Below are positions 1 through 6,126 of a stretch of DNA of 14,496 nt, piece by piece (position 1 is the stretch's first letter; each line of letters begins with the position of its first letter). Position numbers and translations under genes: made by a program. This stretch comes from CAXBYZ01 sp043826085 (GTDB taxonomy: Bacteria > Patescibacteriota > Microgenomatia > UBA1400 > CG1-02-47-37), in the NCBI GenBank assembly GCA_043826085.1, contig JBDRQW010000007.1, forward strand, positions 1 to 14,496, read 5' to 3'. Below the pieces are notes generated by a model, which saw only the letters and a program-made list of their open reading frames with translations, had not been told where the DNA came from and did not search any database.

Positions 1-207
1 CCTCACTCCACCAAACTTTACTAAAGCCAACTTCCCCAACTCAGTATATAAATGATAAGTATTCACTAAAATTCCCAACGTTTTCGTCTCAATAATATCT
101 CTTGAATCAAGGGCTCGAATCACCGCCCTAGTCGCATCCGGGAAAAACACCGGCAATTTTATCTCACCACTCTTGCTTTTAAATGTTTTTAACTTCATAT
201 CTGTCAT
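1..207 (-). CDS. tgt: tRNA-guanine transglycosylase, N-terminal part (cut by window edge)
   Basis: The minus-strand frame is open from the Met codon at 205-207 to base 1 (69 codons, incomplete). It contains LPVFFPDATR followed by VNTYHLY, which match the N-terminal (P-V-F-x-P) and NTYHL(Y) signatures of bacterial Tgt. Tgt exchanges guanine-34 for a 7-deazaguanine in GUN-anticodon tRNAs. The catalytic aspartates lie beyond the edge. The Met at 198 is probably the true start: a TATACT -10 box ends directly against the Met at 207 and leaves 9 nt before the Met at 198, so transcription would begin near the second Met. It is divergent from fic, with about 80 bp between them that also hold a short GC-rich hairpin. 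The family is clear from the motif; whether the product is queuine- or archaeosine-type cannot be judged from this fragment. Confidence 0.85.
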   Translation of the reverse strand, partial: MTDMKLKTFKSKSGEIKLPVFFPDATRAVIRALDSRDIIETKTLGILVNTYHLYTELGKLALVKFGGVR

Positions 208-216
208 AGTATACCA
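208..216 (-). promoter_or_regulatory. Extended -10 promoter of tgt
   Basis: On the minus strand the sequence reads TGGTATACT, an extended -10 (TGn + TATACT). It abuts the first in-frame Met (207), so it supports starting tgt at the Met at 198 with almost no 5' leader. Confidence 0.55.
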
Positions 217-232
217 AACCTGCCTGCGCAGG
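215..232. repeat. GC-rich hairpin, family A (copy 1)
   Basis: AACCTGC-CTGC-GCAGGTT, with 7-bp arms and a 4-nt loop, lies between the divergent tgt and fic genes. Its core CCTGCCTGCGCAGG recurs at 4975-4992 in the tRNA array, so it belongs to an interspersed palindromic repeat family. Confidence 0.7.
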
Positions 233-255
233 TTACAATTAACTTTACAATAACC

Positions 256-284
256 TTTACAATTACTTGACAATCGGATATAAT
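256..284 (+). promoter_or_regulatory. Promoter of fic
   Basis: TTTACA (256-261), a 17-bp spacer, then a perfect TATAAT (279-284). The predicted +1 is about base 291, the A of the ATG, so the mRNA would be leaderless. The TTGACA at 267-272 is only 6 bp from the -10 box and is not its partner. Confidence 0.7.
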
Positions 285-290
285 ATAAAT

Positions 291-1316
291 ATGTTTCAAC
301 CCAAGTACGATTTAACCAATGAACTCCTTACCAACATCACTCAAATAGAGCGGTTTTACGGTCAACTGGAGTCTCTAAAAATCCCTCAAAAACTAGAACT
401 AAACTTAGAGCGAGACAACTTAATCCAATCCGCTTTTGTTAGTAACAGCATCGAGGGTAATCCCTTATCCGAAAGAGAAGTAACCAACCTGCTTTTAAGC
501 GATCGCATTCCGATTAATAGAGATGAAAAAGAAATTACCAACTACTTTCAAATTTTAAAAGACTTAAATCATCTAACCGATAAACCCATCGATATTAACC
601 TCACTTTAAAAATTCACCATGATTTAATGATAGGTGTTAAAGATCAAATCAAAGGCCAGATTAGAAATAAAAGAGTGGTCATCGGTAAGTACTTATCTCA
701 ACTAAAAACTCTCCCTAAATTAAAAGTAAAACACGAGCCCCCTCACCACCAAAGAAACGAAATTAAAAAAGATCTGGAAAAATTATATATTTGGCTTGAA
801 CAAGAAAAAAACCTACCCATTGCCATCAAAACCGGCATCTTTCACCATCACTTTGTTTACATTCATCCATTTATAGATGGCAATGGCCGAGTCACCAGAC
901 TTCTAACCGCCTTGGTTTTTCTAAAATCAAACTACTTTATTAACAAATACTTTGTCTTAGACGACTACTACGACATTGATAGAATAATGTATTCAGACAA
1001 ACTTCACTCAGCCGACTCCGGCGACAAAACCGAATGGCTCGAGTATTATACCAAAGGTGTTATGTACTCTCTTCAAGCCGCTTTATCAAGAGTTGAAAAC
1101 GCCATCTTCACCCTCAAAGTAGAAGAAAGACCCACCAAAAAAGAACGCCAAGTTTTAGAAATAGTAAAAGAAAGAAACCAAGTCACCTCCACCGATATTG
1201 CCTCAGTCTTAAAAGTATCTCGCCAACAAGCCCACAACTTACTTAAAGCTTTAGTGAAAAAAGATTTCTTAAAAAAAGCCGGTAAAACCAAAAACAGCTA
1301 CTATTTTCTAAAATAA
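291..1316 (+). CDS. Fic-domain protein (probable AMP-transferase) with C-terminal winged helix
   Basis: The 341-residue protein carries the Fic core HPFIDGNGR at residues 192-200 (catalytic His192, phosphate-binding Gly-Asn-Gly-Arg), the signature of enzymes that move AMP from ATP to a protein hydroxyl. An N-terminal S-x-x-x-E-G motif (SNSIEGN, residues 51-57, Glu55) matches the self-inhibitory helix of class II Fic proteins, so activity is probably restrained in cis. The last ~60 residues (ERQVLEIV ... SSTDIA-type helix-turn-helix, wing ending NSYYFLK) form a winged helix, the usual domain order of free-standing bacterial Fic proteins. The frame is open back to a TTG at 267, but that TTG lies upstream of the -10 box, so ATG 291 is preferred. 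The 3' end overlaps the convergent yibE/F gene by 16 bp. The target is unknown. Confidence 0.9.
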   Translation: MFQPKYDLTNELLTNITQIERFYGQLESLKIPQKLELNLERDNLIQSAFVSNSIEGNPLSEREVTNLLLSDRIPINRDEKEITNYFQILKDLNHLTDKPIDINLTLKIHHDLMIGVKDQIKGQIRNKRVVIGKYLSQLKTLPKLKVKHEPPHHQRNEIKKDLEKLYIWLEQEKNLPIAIKTGIFHHHFVYIHPFIDGNGRVTRLLTALVFLKSNYFINKYFVLDDYYDIDRIMYSDKLHSADSGDKTEWLEYYTKGVMYSLQAALSRVENAIFTLKVEERPTKKERQVLEIVKERNQVTSTDIASVLKVSRQQAHNLLKALVKKDFLKKAGKTKNSYYFLK

Positions 1317-2386
1317 TACTTACAAACCACCACTGCCGCCAAATAAGTAGTAATCGGCACACTGGCAATCAATCCCAAAGATCCTACTAAAGTTGCTACG
1401 ACCTCTTCAACAATAATTTCTGAATTAATTGCCACCCAACCCGGAATTATCTCGCTACTATAAAACAATAAAAATAAAGGTAAACTAGCCCCCGTATAAG
1501 CCAAAACCAAAGTGTTGGTCATTGAAGCAATGTGATCTTTGCCAATATTTAAACCTCTTTTATATAATTCTTTGATGCCCAGTTTTTGATTGGCTTTTTT
1601 TAACTCAAACACAATCGCCGCTTGGGTAACTGTAATATCATCAATCACTCCCAAGGCTCCAATCATAATTCCCCCCAGTAACAATCCCCTCATCGAGGCA
1701 ATACTCTGCTGGCTAATCTGTAAAAACATAGCCTCTTCCGACCCCAATCCGGTTAACTTAGTTAATTTTGTTACCAATACCGCAATAACACCGGTTAAAA
1801 CCAAGCTTAATAAGGTACTAATCAGAGAAACGGTTGTTTGTTTTTTAACTCCATGAGTTAAATATAAAGTTACACTCACAATCCCCACTGAACCCAAAAT
1901 ACTGACCAGTAGGGGATTTGCCCCGGCTAGAATTTGAGGCACAATAAACTTAATCACTACCAAAAAACTTAAACCTAAACCCAATAAAGATTTAAAACCT
2001 TTAAATTTTGCCAACCCGATTATAGCTATCCCATAGATTAAACTTAAAATAATCAAAGAATTAGACCTAATCCTGTCTGTAATCATAAACATTGACTCGC
2101 CGTCAAGATTTATGCCCTCCATCAAAATTACCTTGTCACCAACTTTATATAATTGCTCTTTAAGTAAAATATTTGGTGACTCATATTCAATTACTTTTTC
2201 TTGTCCCTGAAGTTCACCCTCAAGAATTCTTACCTTTAGCTCCTGCTCGTATAACTCTTTATCAATCTCAGTTTCTCTAATTATCCAAAAAACCTCACCT
2301 TTATAGTAATAATCTTTCGCAAAAACATCAGCCGGCTTAACTAGTGTTAATAATAAAACAAACAAAATTATTATTTTATTTATCAT
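1301..2386 (-). CDS. YibE/F family membrane protein
   Basis: The 361-residue protein starts with a signal peptide (residues 1-23, ending VFA-KD), followed by a ~85-residue extracytoplasmic OB-like segment and about seven or eight membrane segments from residue 108. The family block is intact at residues 233-306: GLLLGGIMIGALGVIDD, then FELKKAN, ELYKRGLNIGKDHI and NTLVLAYTGASLPLFL, typical of YibE/F (PF07907). The biochemical role of the family is not established; a transport role is often assumed. AAAGGAA lies directly before the ATG, but a TATAAT ends 8 nt upstream of it, so the purine run may fall in the promoter rather than in a translated leader. The 3' end overlaps fic (convergent). The stop is TAG. 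Confidence 0.9.
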   Translation of the reverse strand: MINKIIILFVLLLTLVKPADVFAKDYYYKGEVFWIIRETEIDKELYEQELKVRILEGELQGQEKVIEYESPNILLKEQLYKVGDKVILMEGINLDGESMFMITDRIRSNSLIILSLIYGIAIIGLAKFKGFKSLLGLGLSFLVVIKFIVPQILAGANPLLVSILGSVGIVSVTLYLTHGVKKQTTVSLISTLLSLVLTGVIAVLVTKLTKLTGLGSEEAMFLQISQQSIASMRGLLLGGIMIGALGVIDDITVTQAAIVFELKKANQKLGIKELYKRGLNIGKDHIASMTNTLVLAYTGASLPLFLLFYSSEIIPGWVAINSEIIVEEVVATLVGSLGLIASVPITTYLAAVVVCKYYFRK

Positions 2387-2394
2387 ATTCCTTT

Positions 2395-2400
2395 ATTATA
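2395..2400 (-). promoter_or_regulatory. -10 box of the YibE/F gene
   Basis: TATAAT on the minus strand, 8 nt before the ATG, predicts a leader of about 2 nt. No good -35 is visible. It lies immediately next to the opposing helicase promoter at 2401-2409. Confidence 0.5.
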
Positions 2401-2409
2401 TGGTATAAT
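2401..2409 (+). promoter_or_regulatory. Extended -10 promoter of the helicase gene
   Basis: TGGTATAAT is a perfect extended -10. The predicted +1 is near 2416, giving a ~95-nt 5' leader, long for this window. It is divergent from and nearly overlapping the YibE/F promoter. Confidence 0.6.
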
Positions 2410-2415
2410 ACACGT

Positions 2416-2510
2416 TAATTAATAGAAAAGCAGATTTTGGTTTAAGCACGCAATCGGTGTCCGTTGCTTCTTGTCTTTTGCCCCTGTTTATATAAAAGAA
2501 AGAAGTAACT
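2416..2510 (+). promoter_or_regulatory. Structured 5' leader of the DEAD-box helicase mRNA
   Basis: The leader holds a hairpin: GCAA (2450-2453), bulged T, CGG, loop TGT, CCGTTGC (2461-2467), giving 7 bp. AAG (2444-2446) can extend it by pairing with CTT (2470-2472). It is followed by a pyrimidine-rich stretch and a purine-rich ribosome-binding region (AAAGAAAGAAG) 5 nt before the ATG. RNA helicase genes are often controlled through their leaders (cold-shock or autoregulation), so a cis-regulatory role is plausible but unproven. Confidence 0.45.
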
Positions 2511-3668
2511 ATGGCATATCGTCAATATAATAATTCAAGAAGACAATTCCGCGGCAGAAGACAAGCTCGATCCTTTGATCCCACTTATTTAATTAATAAA
2601 ACAAGCCAACAGCCCCGGCTTGAAGTGGTGGAAATTAAAAATACTTTTGATGACTTTAATATAAATCAAAAGATAAAGTCTAACATTCAACAAAAAGGTT
2701 ACCTCACGCCCACTCCAATTCAAGATCAAACTATCCCCTTGATATTAAAAGGCGGAGATGTAGTCGGAGTTGCCAATACCGGAACCGGAAAAACTGCCGC
2801 TTTTTTAATCCCCTTGATTGATAAAGTCTTAAAAAATAAAGACGAAAAAGTCTTAGTCATTACTCCAACCAGAGAGTTAGCCGTTCAAATTCAAGATGAA
2901 TTTGTAGTTATAGCCAGAGGTTTACAACTTTACTCATCTCTTTGTATTGGCGGAGTTGGCCTGGGTGGACAAATTCGCCAATTAAGACAAAGGCCACAAT
3001 TTGTAATTGGCACCCCCGGTAGATTAAAAGATCTGGAACAAAGGCGAAATTTAGATTTAACAGGATTCACCACCATAGTTTTAGACGAAGTAGATAGAAT
3101 GTTAGATATGGGCTTTATCCACGATGTCCAACATTTAATCGCCTTTTTCCCTCAACAAAGACAGTCGTTATTTTTCTCGGCAACCATAGAAGGCAAAATT
3201 AATCAAGTCATGGCTAGATTTCTAAAAAATCCTTCGATAATATCAGTCAAAACCGAAATCGTAACTGATAATGTTGACCAAAAAATCGTTAGAATTGATA
3301 GAAGAAATAAAATCGATGTCTTACACGATCTCATGGTTCAAGAAGGTTTCGATAAAGTCCTGGTATTTGGCAGAACCAAGTGGGGCATAGAAAAACTAGC
3401 CACCGCTCTACTTGATCGAGGTTTTAAAGCCGCAACCATTCACGGCAATAAAACTCAAAATCAAAGACAAAGAGCCTTAAATAAATTTAAAAGAGGAGAA
3501 CTAAACGTACTTTTAGCCACTGATGTGGCTCAAAGAGGTTTAGATATTGATGATGTCACTCATGTCATTAATTATGATCTGCCGGAAACAAAAGATGACT
3601 ACATTCACCGAATTGGTAGAACCGCCCGAATAAATAAAAAAGGTGTTGCCATCACTCTAATGCCTTAA
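2511..3668 (+). CDS. DEAD-box ATP-dependent RNA helicase (RhlE/CsdA-like core)
   Basis: The 385-residue protein has all core superfamily 2 motifs in order: Q-motif region with TPTPIQ (residues 66-71), Walker A ANTGTGKT (88-95), PTREL (119-123), TPGR (168-171), motif II DEVD (192-195, a DEAD variant), SAT (223-225), ATDVAQRGLD (336-345) and HRIGRTAR (366-373). It unwinds short RNA duplexes with ATP and probably acts in ribosome assembly or mRNA turnover. An Arg/Gln/Asn-rich tail of ~40 residues precedes the core, and the protein ends almost directly after motif VI, so it lacks the C-terminal RNA-binding extension of DeaD or DbpA. It has its own promoter and a structured leader. The family is certain; the subfamily is not. 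Confidence 0.95.
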   Translation: MAYRQYNNSRRQFRGRRQARSFDPTYLINKTSQQPRLEVVEIKNTFDDFNINQKIKSNIQQKGYLTPTPIQDQTIPLILKGGDVVGVANTGTGKTAAFLIPLIDKVLKNKDEKVLVITPTRELAVQIQDEFVVIARGLQLYSSLCIGGVGLGGQIRQLRQRPQFVIGTPGRLKDLEQRRNLDLTGFTTIVLDEVDRMLDMGFIHDVQHLIAFFPQQRQSLFFSATIEGKINQVMARFLKNPSIISVKTEIVTDNVDQKIVRIDRRNKIDVLHDLMVQEGFDKVLVFGRTKWGIEKLATALLDRGFKAATIHGNKTQNQRQRALNKFKRGELNVLLATDVAQRGLDIDDVTHVINYDLPETKDDYIHRIGRTARINKKGVAITLMP

Positions 3669-3672
3669 TCTG

Positions 3673-3681
3673 TGATATAAT
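3673..3681 (+). promoter_or_regulatory. Extended -10 promoter of the CarD-like gene
   Basis: TGATATAAT starts just after the helicase stop codon. The predicted +1 is near 3688, with a ~37-nt leader that holds AAAAGG shortly before ATG 3725, a conventional ribosome-binding site. Confidence 0.6.
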
Positions 3682-3724
3682 TAGATATGTGTTTCCCAAA
3701 GTAACTCAGAGTAAAAGGTAAGGT

Positions 3725-4213
3725 ATGACCAGTAAATTAAGCTTAGTAGTTGGTGACTTAGTTGTTCGTTACGGCAAAGTTTTAAAAGTTTTTAAAATCA
3801 AAAAAGACACTATTGAATTTCAACCCTTTTTTGCCTTCCAAGCGGTCAATGGCTTAAGTTTTACTCTCAAACTAAAAAATGCTTATGACGGCCATATCCG
3901 CCAACTGGTTTCTAAAAGCAAAATAAAAAAACTTCTTAGCCTGATTATCAAAAAACCGTCTGCCAAAATCAACCCTCCGGTCTACAACACCAAAACCGCT
4001 TTAAACAAAAATCAACTTGAAGAAACCCTTTGGATTATTAAAATTCTTTGGTTGGAAAAACAAAAAAAAGCCAATACTCTTCTTGGCGGTAAATTAGTCG
4101 TCTTTCGTAAAGCCATGCTCCAAGCCACTAACGAAATCGCCGCTGTTAATAAAACTTCCCCGAATCAAGCAGAACTCCTCATCCAATCAGGGCTTGAATC
4201 CAGTCTAAAATAA
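3725..4213 (+). CDS. Hypothetical protein, CarD/CdnL-like architecture
   Basis: The 162-residue basic protein has an N-terminal segment VGDLVVRYGKVLKVFKI (residues 9-25). It resembles the opening strand of the Tudor-like RNA-polymerase-interaction domain of CarD/CdnL ('VGD-x-V-V-Y-x-x-x-G'). A helical C-terminal half follows (about 94-160: EETLWIIKILWLEKQKK, then KLVVFRKAMLQATNEIAA), as in the CarD DNA-contacting domain. CarD proteins stabilise open promoter complexes at the RNA polymerase beta subunit. The match is architectural only, and the diagnostic C-terminal Trp position could not be placed with certainty, so it may be an unrelated CPR-specific protein. The gene has its own promoter. 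Its stop codon forms the first three bases of a perfect 15-bp-arm inverted repeat. Confidence 0.45.
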   Translation: MTSKLSLVVGDLVVRYGKVLKVFKIKKDTIEFQPFFAFQAVNGLSFTLKLKNAYDGHIRQLVSKSKIKKLLSLIIKKPSAKINPPVYNTKTALNKNQLEETLWIIKILWLEKQKKANTLLGGKLVVFRKAMLQATNEIAAVNKTSPNQAELLIQSGLESSLK

Positions 4214-4241
4214 TTTACAAGGTACGGTACCTTGTAAATTA
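4211..4241 (-). terminator. Perfect inverted repeat, probable terminator of tspO transcript
   Basis: The arms 4211-4225 and 4227-4241 are perfectly complementary (15 bp around a single G). As RNA, AATTTACAAGG pairs with CCTTGTAAATT around a 7-nt loop. On the minus strand it is followed by TTTT, which suits termination of transcription coming from tspO. On the plus strand only A-rich sequence follows, so it is at best a weak terminator or 3'-protecting hairpin for the CarD-like mRNA, whose TAA lies inside the left arm. Confidence 0.6.
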
Positions 4242-4345
4242 AAATATCAACCACTGTTAACTGAACTAACCAATTTTTAAAAGTAGTCAAACAATATCAA
4301 GTCCCAGCATTATTACTAAAGTTAACAAATAGTCTAAAATTAACT

Positions 4346-4804
4346 TCACGGATTTAATCTCCAAATAGTAAAATTTAATATGCTAGCGAAGCTAGTCCAC
4401 AATAAATAGGGAAGTAATAACCAAAAAGTAATAGGTCTAATTTTATAAAACAAAAATATCGTCAAAATAATAAATAACAATAAAACCAATATTTCGATAA
4501 AAGCTAGTCCTGGATTTTTCAATCCAAAGAAAATAATCGACCACAAAACATTTAATACCAGATGAACTCCATATACAACAAGAGCGATTTTAATATTTTT
4601 ATTTAAGCCTCTTTTTTGCCAAACTAAATAGGAAGCAACACCCATCAAAGTGTATAAAGTTATCCAAACGGGACCAAATAACCAACCGGGGGGATTCCAA
4701 GTTGGTTTGTTAATCGTTTGAAACCAACCATTCACACTTGAAGTTGTAAAAATTGATCCAACTACTCCTGCCAATTGTGCAATTAAAACTGACACCATCC
4801 ACAT
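4346..4804 (-). CDS. tspO: TspO/MBR family membrane protein
   Basis: The 152-residue protein has five hydrophobic segments and the TspO landmarks: PTWNPPGWLFGPVW (residues 34-47), NVLWSIIFFGLKNP (85-98) and LLPYLLWTSFASILN (130-144). TspO proteins bind porphyrins and cholesterol-like ligands in a five-helix bundle and are linked to stress and tetrapyrrole sensing. Length and motifs are typical. A TATGAT -10 lies 9 nt upstream, so the mRNA would begin about 3 nt before the first Met; the Met at residue 3 is an alternative start. No tetrapyrrole genes are visible nearby. It is separated from the tRNA-His gene by ~80 bp. The 104 bp between its stop and the terminator hold nothing recognisable. 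Confidence 0.92.
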   Translation of the reverse strand: MWMVSVLIAQLAGVVGSIFTTSSVNGWFQTINKPTWNPPGWLFGPVWITLYTLMGVASYLVWQKRGLNKNIKIALVVYGVHLVLNVLWSIIFFGLKNPGLAFIEILVLLLFIILTIFLFYKIRPITFWLLLPYLLWTSFASILNFTIWRLNP

Positions 4805-4813
4805 ACAAAAACA

Positions 4814-4822
4814 ATCATATCA
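4814..4822 (-). promoter_or_regulatory. Extended -10 promoter of tspO
   Basis: TGATATGAT on the minus strand, 9 nt before the ATG. It predicts an almost leaderless mRNA. Confidence 0.5.
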
Positions 4823-4885
4823 CAAATAATTTCAGATTAGAATCTCCACAAATGAATATTCTACTTTCTTGAATAATAATCGATG

Positions 4886-4957
4886 GGTGGCTGAGGGGAA
4901 TCGAACCCCCGTTACCTGCTCCACAAGCAGGCGCTTTGCCATTAAGCTACAGCCACC
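4886..4957 (-). tRNA. tRNA-His (GTG)
   Basis: The acceptor GTGGCTG pairs with CAGCCAC, the anticodon loop is TTGTGGA, and the T-loop TTCGATT closes on a G-rich stem. An extra 5' G (4957) lies opposite C73, the G-1 identity feature of tRNA-His. It is the last gene of the array in transcription order. Confidence 0.95.
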
Positions 4958-4974
4958 ATATTTTCACCCGCAGG

Positions 4975-4992
4975 CCTGCCTGCGCAGGCAGG
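4975..4992. repeat. Perfect 18-nt palindrome, family A (copy 2)
   Basis: CCTGCCTGCGCAGGCAGG is self-complementary throughout. It shares its core with the hairpin at 215-232. It lies between tRNA-Lys and tRNA-His and is flanked by GCAGGCCTGC (4970-4979) and a further CAGGCAGG copy. Confidence 0.8.
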
Positions 4993-4997
4993 GGCAG

Positions 4998-5014
4998 GCA
5001 GGGTTTATCCCTGC
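4998..5014. repeat. Short hairpin GCAGGG-TTTAT-CCCTGC
   Basis: A 6-bp stem with a 5-nt loop. Its GGGTTTATCC core occurs twice more at 8271-8305, so this is another interspersed element. Confidence 0.65.
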
Positions 5015-5017
5015 AGT

Positions 5018-5035
5018 AGGTTGATATATCAACCT
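5018..5035. repeat. 18-nt palindrome between tRNA-Lys and tRNA-His
   Basis: AGGTTGATATATCAACCT is perfectly self-complementary and lies 4 nt from the 3' end of tRNA-Lys. It could be a dyad-protein site or a processing hairpin in the precursor RNA. Confidence 0.65.
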
Positions 5036-5038
5036 TTG

Positions 5039-5111
5039 TGAGCCGTGCAGGATTTGAACCTGCGACACTCTGCTTAAGAGGCAGATGCTCTACCAACTGA
5101 GCTAACGGCCC
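5039..5111 (-). tRNA. tRNA-Lys (CTT)
   Basis: Acceptor GGGCCGT/ACGGCTC (one G-U pair), D-arm GCTCAGTTGGTAGAGC, anticodon stem TCTGC/GCAGA with loop CTCTTAA, T-loop TTCAAAT, discriminator A. No CCA is encoded. Confidence 0.95.
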
Positions 5112-5112
5112 G

Positions 5113-5137
5113 TGTTTACACTGAGCTTGTCGAAGTG
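5113..5137. repeat. Interspersed repeat, family B (copy 1)
   Basis: It includes CACTGAGCTTGTCGAAGTG (5119-5137), whose ends CACT/AGTG pair. The 22 nt at 5113-5134 recur exactly at 5213-5234, 100 nt away. It fills the spacer between tRNA-Lys and tRNA-Arg. Confidence 0.8.
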
Positions 5138-5208
5138 CGCCCGGTAGGAATTGAACCTACGGCCTACTGTTTAGAAGACAGTCGCTCTATCCCCTGAGCT
5201 ACGGGCGC
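5136..5208 (-). tRNA. tRNA-Arg (TCT)
   Basis: Acceptor GCGCCCG/CGGGCGC, D-arm GCTCAGGGGATAGAGC, anticodon stem ACTGT/ACAGT with loop CTTCTAA, T-loop TTCAATT, discriminator A. No CCA is encoded. The last two bases are shared with the family B repeat. Confidence 0.95.
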
Positions 5209-5976
5209 ATTATGTTTACACTGAGCTTGTCGAATGTGAGCGGGAGAGGAGAATCGGACTCCCGTATCTTGCTTGGAAGGCAAGCGCTCTACCATTGAGC
5301 TACTCCCGCGAATTTTCCCTAACATTTCAAATGTTAATAATATCTTTCTATGCAGTTCCAAAGTTTTTCTTGTTTTACTTATCATATAAATATGTGCCGT
5401 TCCGTACTTTAACTTCCCCTTTTTTCTATTTAGTCCTTTTCTTTTATCTATCATAATCTTGTAAAATTGATTAGTCTGAACACATAATTTATTTCGCCAA
5501 TATTTAACAGCTTTTTTAGGATCAACATCCTGATGTAAATGTAGTTGAACTCTTAAATCAGCTTTTGGAACTCCACAAATAGTCTCTAGCCAATTTATAA
5601 AAGCTCTCAGCATTCTTGGATCTGAATTAGCTATACAAACTGTACTTCCATATTTTTTACCATCTCCCCAATAAAGACCTAAACCTAACCCAAAAAGAAA
5701 TAGCTCACTATCAAAAACGTCACTATATTCAGATCTTAAATTGTTTTTTAAAATTTCTAATTTTTTTTCTTTATTCTTTTTCCTAGTACTTGCACTATTT
5801 CTATGACCTTGTTTTATTCGTTCAATAGATATTTTATTTGGAGTAAATAGAACATCTTTTAACCAACCAGATAATGTACTTTTTGGTACTTGAATCAAGC
5901 TATTTATTAAACCATAAGAATAACCACTTTTTCTTAGAGTAATCGCTCTTTCTTTTAAATTAGTTTTATCTACCAT
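5164..5976 (-). CDS. HTH + LAGLIDADG-like homing endonuclease; frame runs into tRNA genes
   Basis: The protein part is residues 1-223. An N-terminal helix-turn-helix (about 12-42, SGYSYGLINSLIQVPKSTLSGWL) and a Lys-rich linker precede one LAGLIDADG-like motif, FGLGLGLYWGDG (95-106, Asp105). VCIANSDPRMLRAFINWL and the GTAHIYMIS ... LHRKIL strand-helix end of a single-motif LAGLIDADG unit follow. Such proteins would act as dimers to cut DNA, or serve as regulators. The gene lies between tRNA-Pro and tRNA-Gly in the array and has the same orientation. There is no stop codon before tRNA-Gly: residues from about 224 (GSSSMVERLPSKQ onward) are translated tRNA-Gly and tRNA-Arg, and the first stop (5164) is inside tRNA-Arg. 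The biological 3' end is probably near 5310. The start ATG at 5976 lacks a clear ribosome-binding site. Confidence 0.65.
   Translation of the reverse strand: MVDKTNLKERAITLRKSGYSYGLINSLIQVPKSTLSGWLKDVLFTPNKISIERIKQGHRNSASTRKKNKEKKLEILKNNLRSEYSDVFDSELFLFGLGLGLYWGDGKKYGSTVCIANSDPRMLRAFINWLETICGVPKADLRVQLHLHQDVDPKKAVKYWRNKLCVQTNQFYKIMIDKRKGLNRKKGKLKYGTAHIYMISKTRKTLELHRKILLTFEMLGKIRGSSSMVERLPSKQDTGVRFSSPAHIRQAQCKHNAPVAQGIERLSSKQ
5213..5238. repeat. Interspersed repeat, family B (copy 2)
   Basis: An exact 22-nt copy (5213-5234) of 5113-5134, between tRNA-Arg and tRNA-Gly. The end differs: GAATGTG instead of GAAGTG. Confidence 0.8.
5239..5309 (-). tRNA. tRNA-Gly (TCC), with C at T-loop position 55
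   Basis: Acceptor GCGGGAG/CTCCCGC, D-arm GCTCAATGGTAGAGC, anticodon stem CTTGC/GCAAG with loop CTTCCAA, and discriminator T (usual for Gly). The T-loop reads TCCGATT rather than TTCGATT, so the near-universal U55 (pseudouridine) is replaced by C (base 5257 on the plus strand). The other six tRNAs here keep TTC. Confidence 0.93.
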
Positions 5977-6048
5977 AAAACACTTTAACTATCCAATTCA
6001 AGGATATATTCAGGTGTACGATTTGTCAATGTGCGTAATACAATTTTG

Positions 6049-6122
6049 TCGGGGTGACTGGACTCGAACCAGCGACCTCATCGTCCCAAACGACGCGCGC
6101 TAGCCAACTGCGCTACACCCCG
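6049..6122 (-). tRNA. tRNA-Pro (TGG)
   Basis: Acceptor CGGGGTG/CACCCCG, D-stem GCGC/GCGC, anticodon loop TTTGGGA, T-loop TTCGAGT, discriminator A. No CCA is encoded. It lies upstream of the homing-endonuclease-like gene. Confidence 0.95.
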
Positions 6123-6126
6123 ATTG

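Noticed and set aside
267..284. TTGACA followed by TATAAT as a -35/-10 pair
   Set aside because: They are only 6 bp apart. TTTACA at 256-261 has the proper 17-bp spacing.
267..290. N-terminal extension of the Fic protein to a TTG at 267 (eight extra residues)
   Set aside because: These bases contain the -10 box of the promoter, and ATG 291 coincides with the predicted +1.
1590..1856. Plus-strand frame opposite yibE/F
   Set aside because: It lies antisense to the conserved YibE/F block, and its composition mirrors the membrane helices.
4970..5238. CRISPR array in the tRNA spacers
   Set aside because: The repeats are few and short, and the intervals between them are tRNA genes rather than spacers.
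5164..5309. Protein-coding C-terminus GSSSMVERLPSKQ and beyond
   Set aside because: This is translated tRNA-Gly and tRNA-Arg sequence, a classic false extension, not a protein domain.
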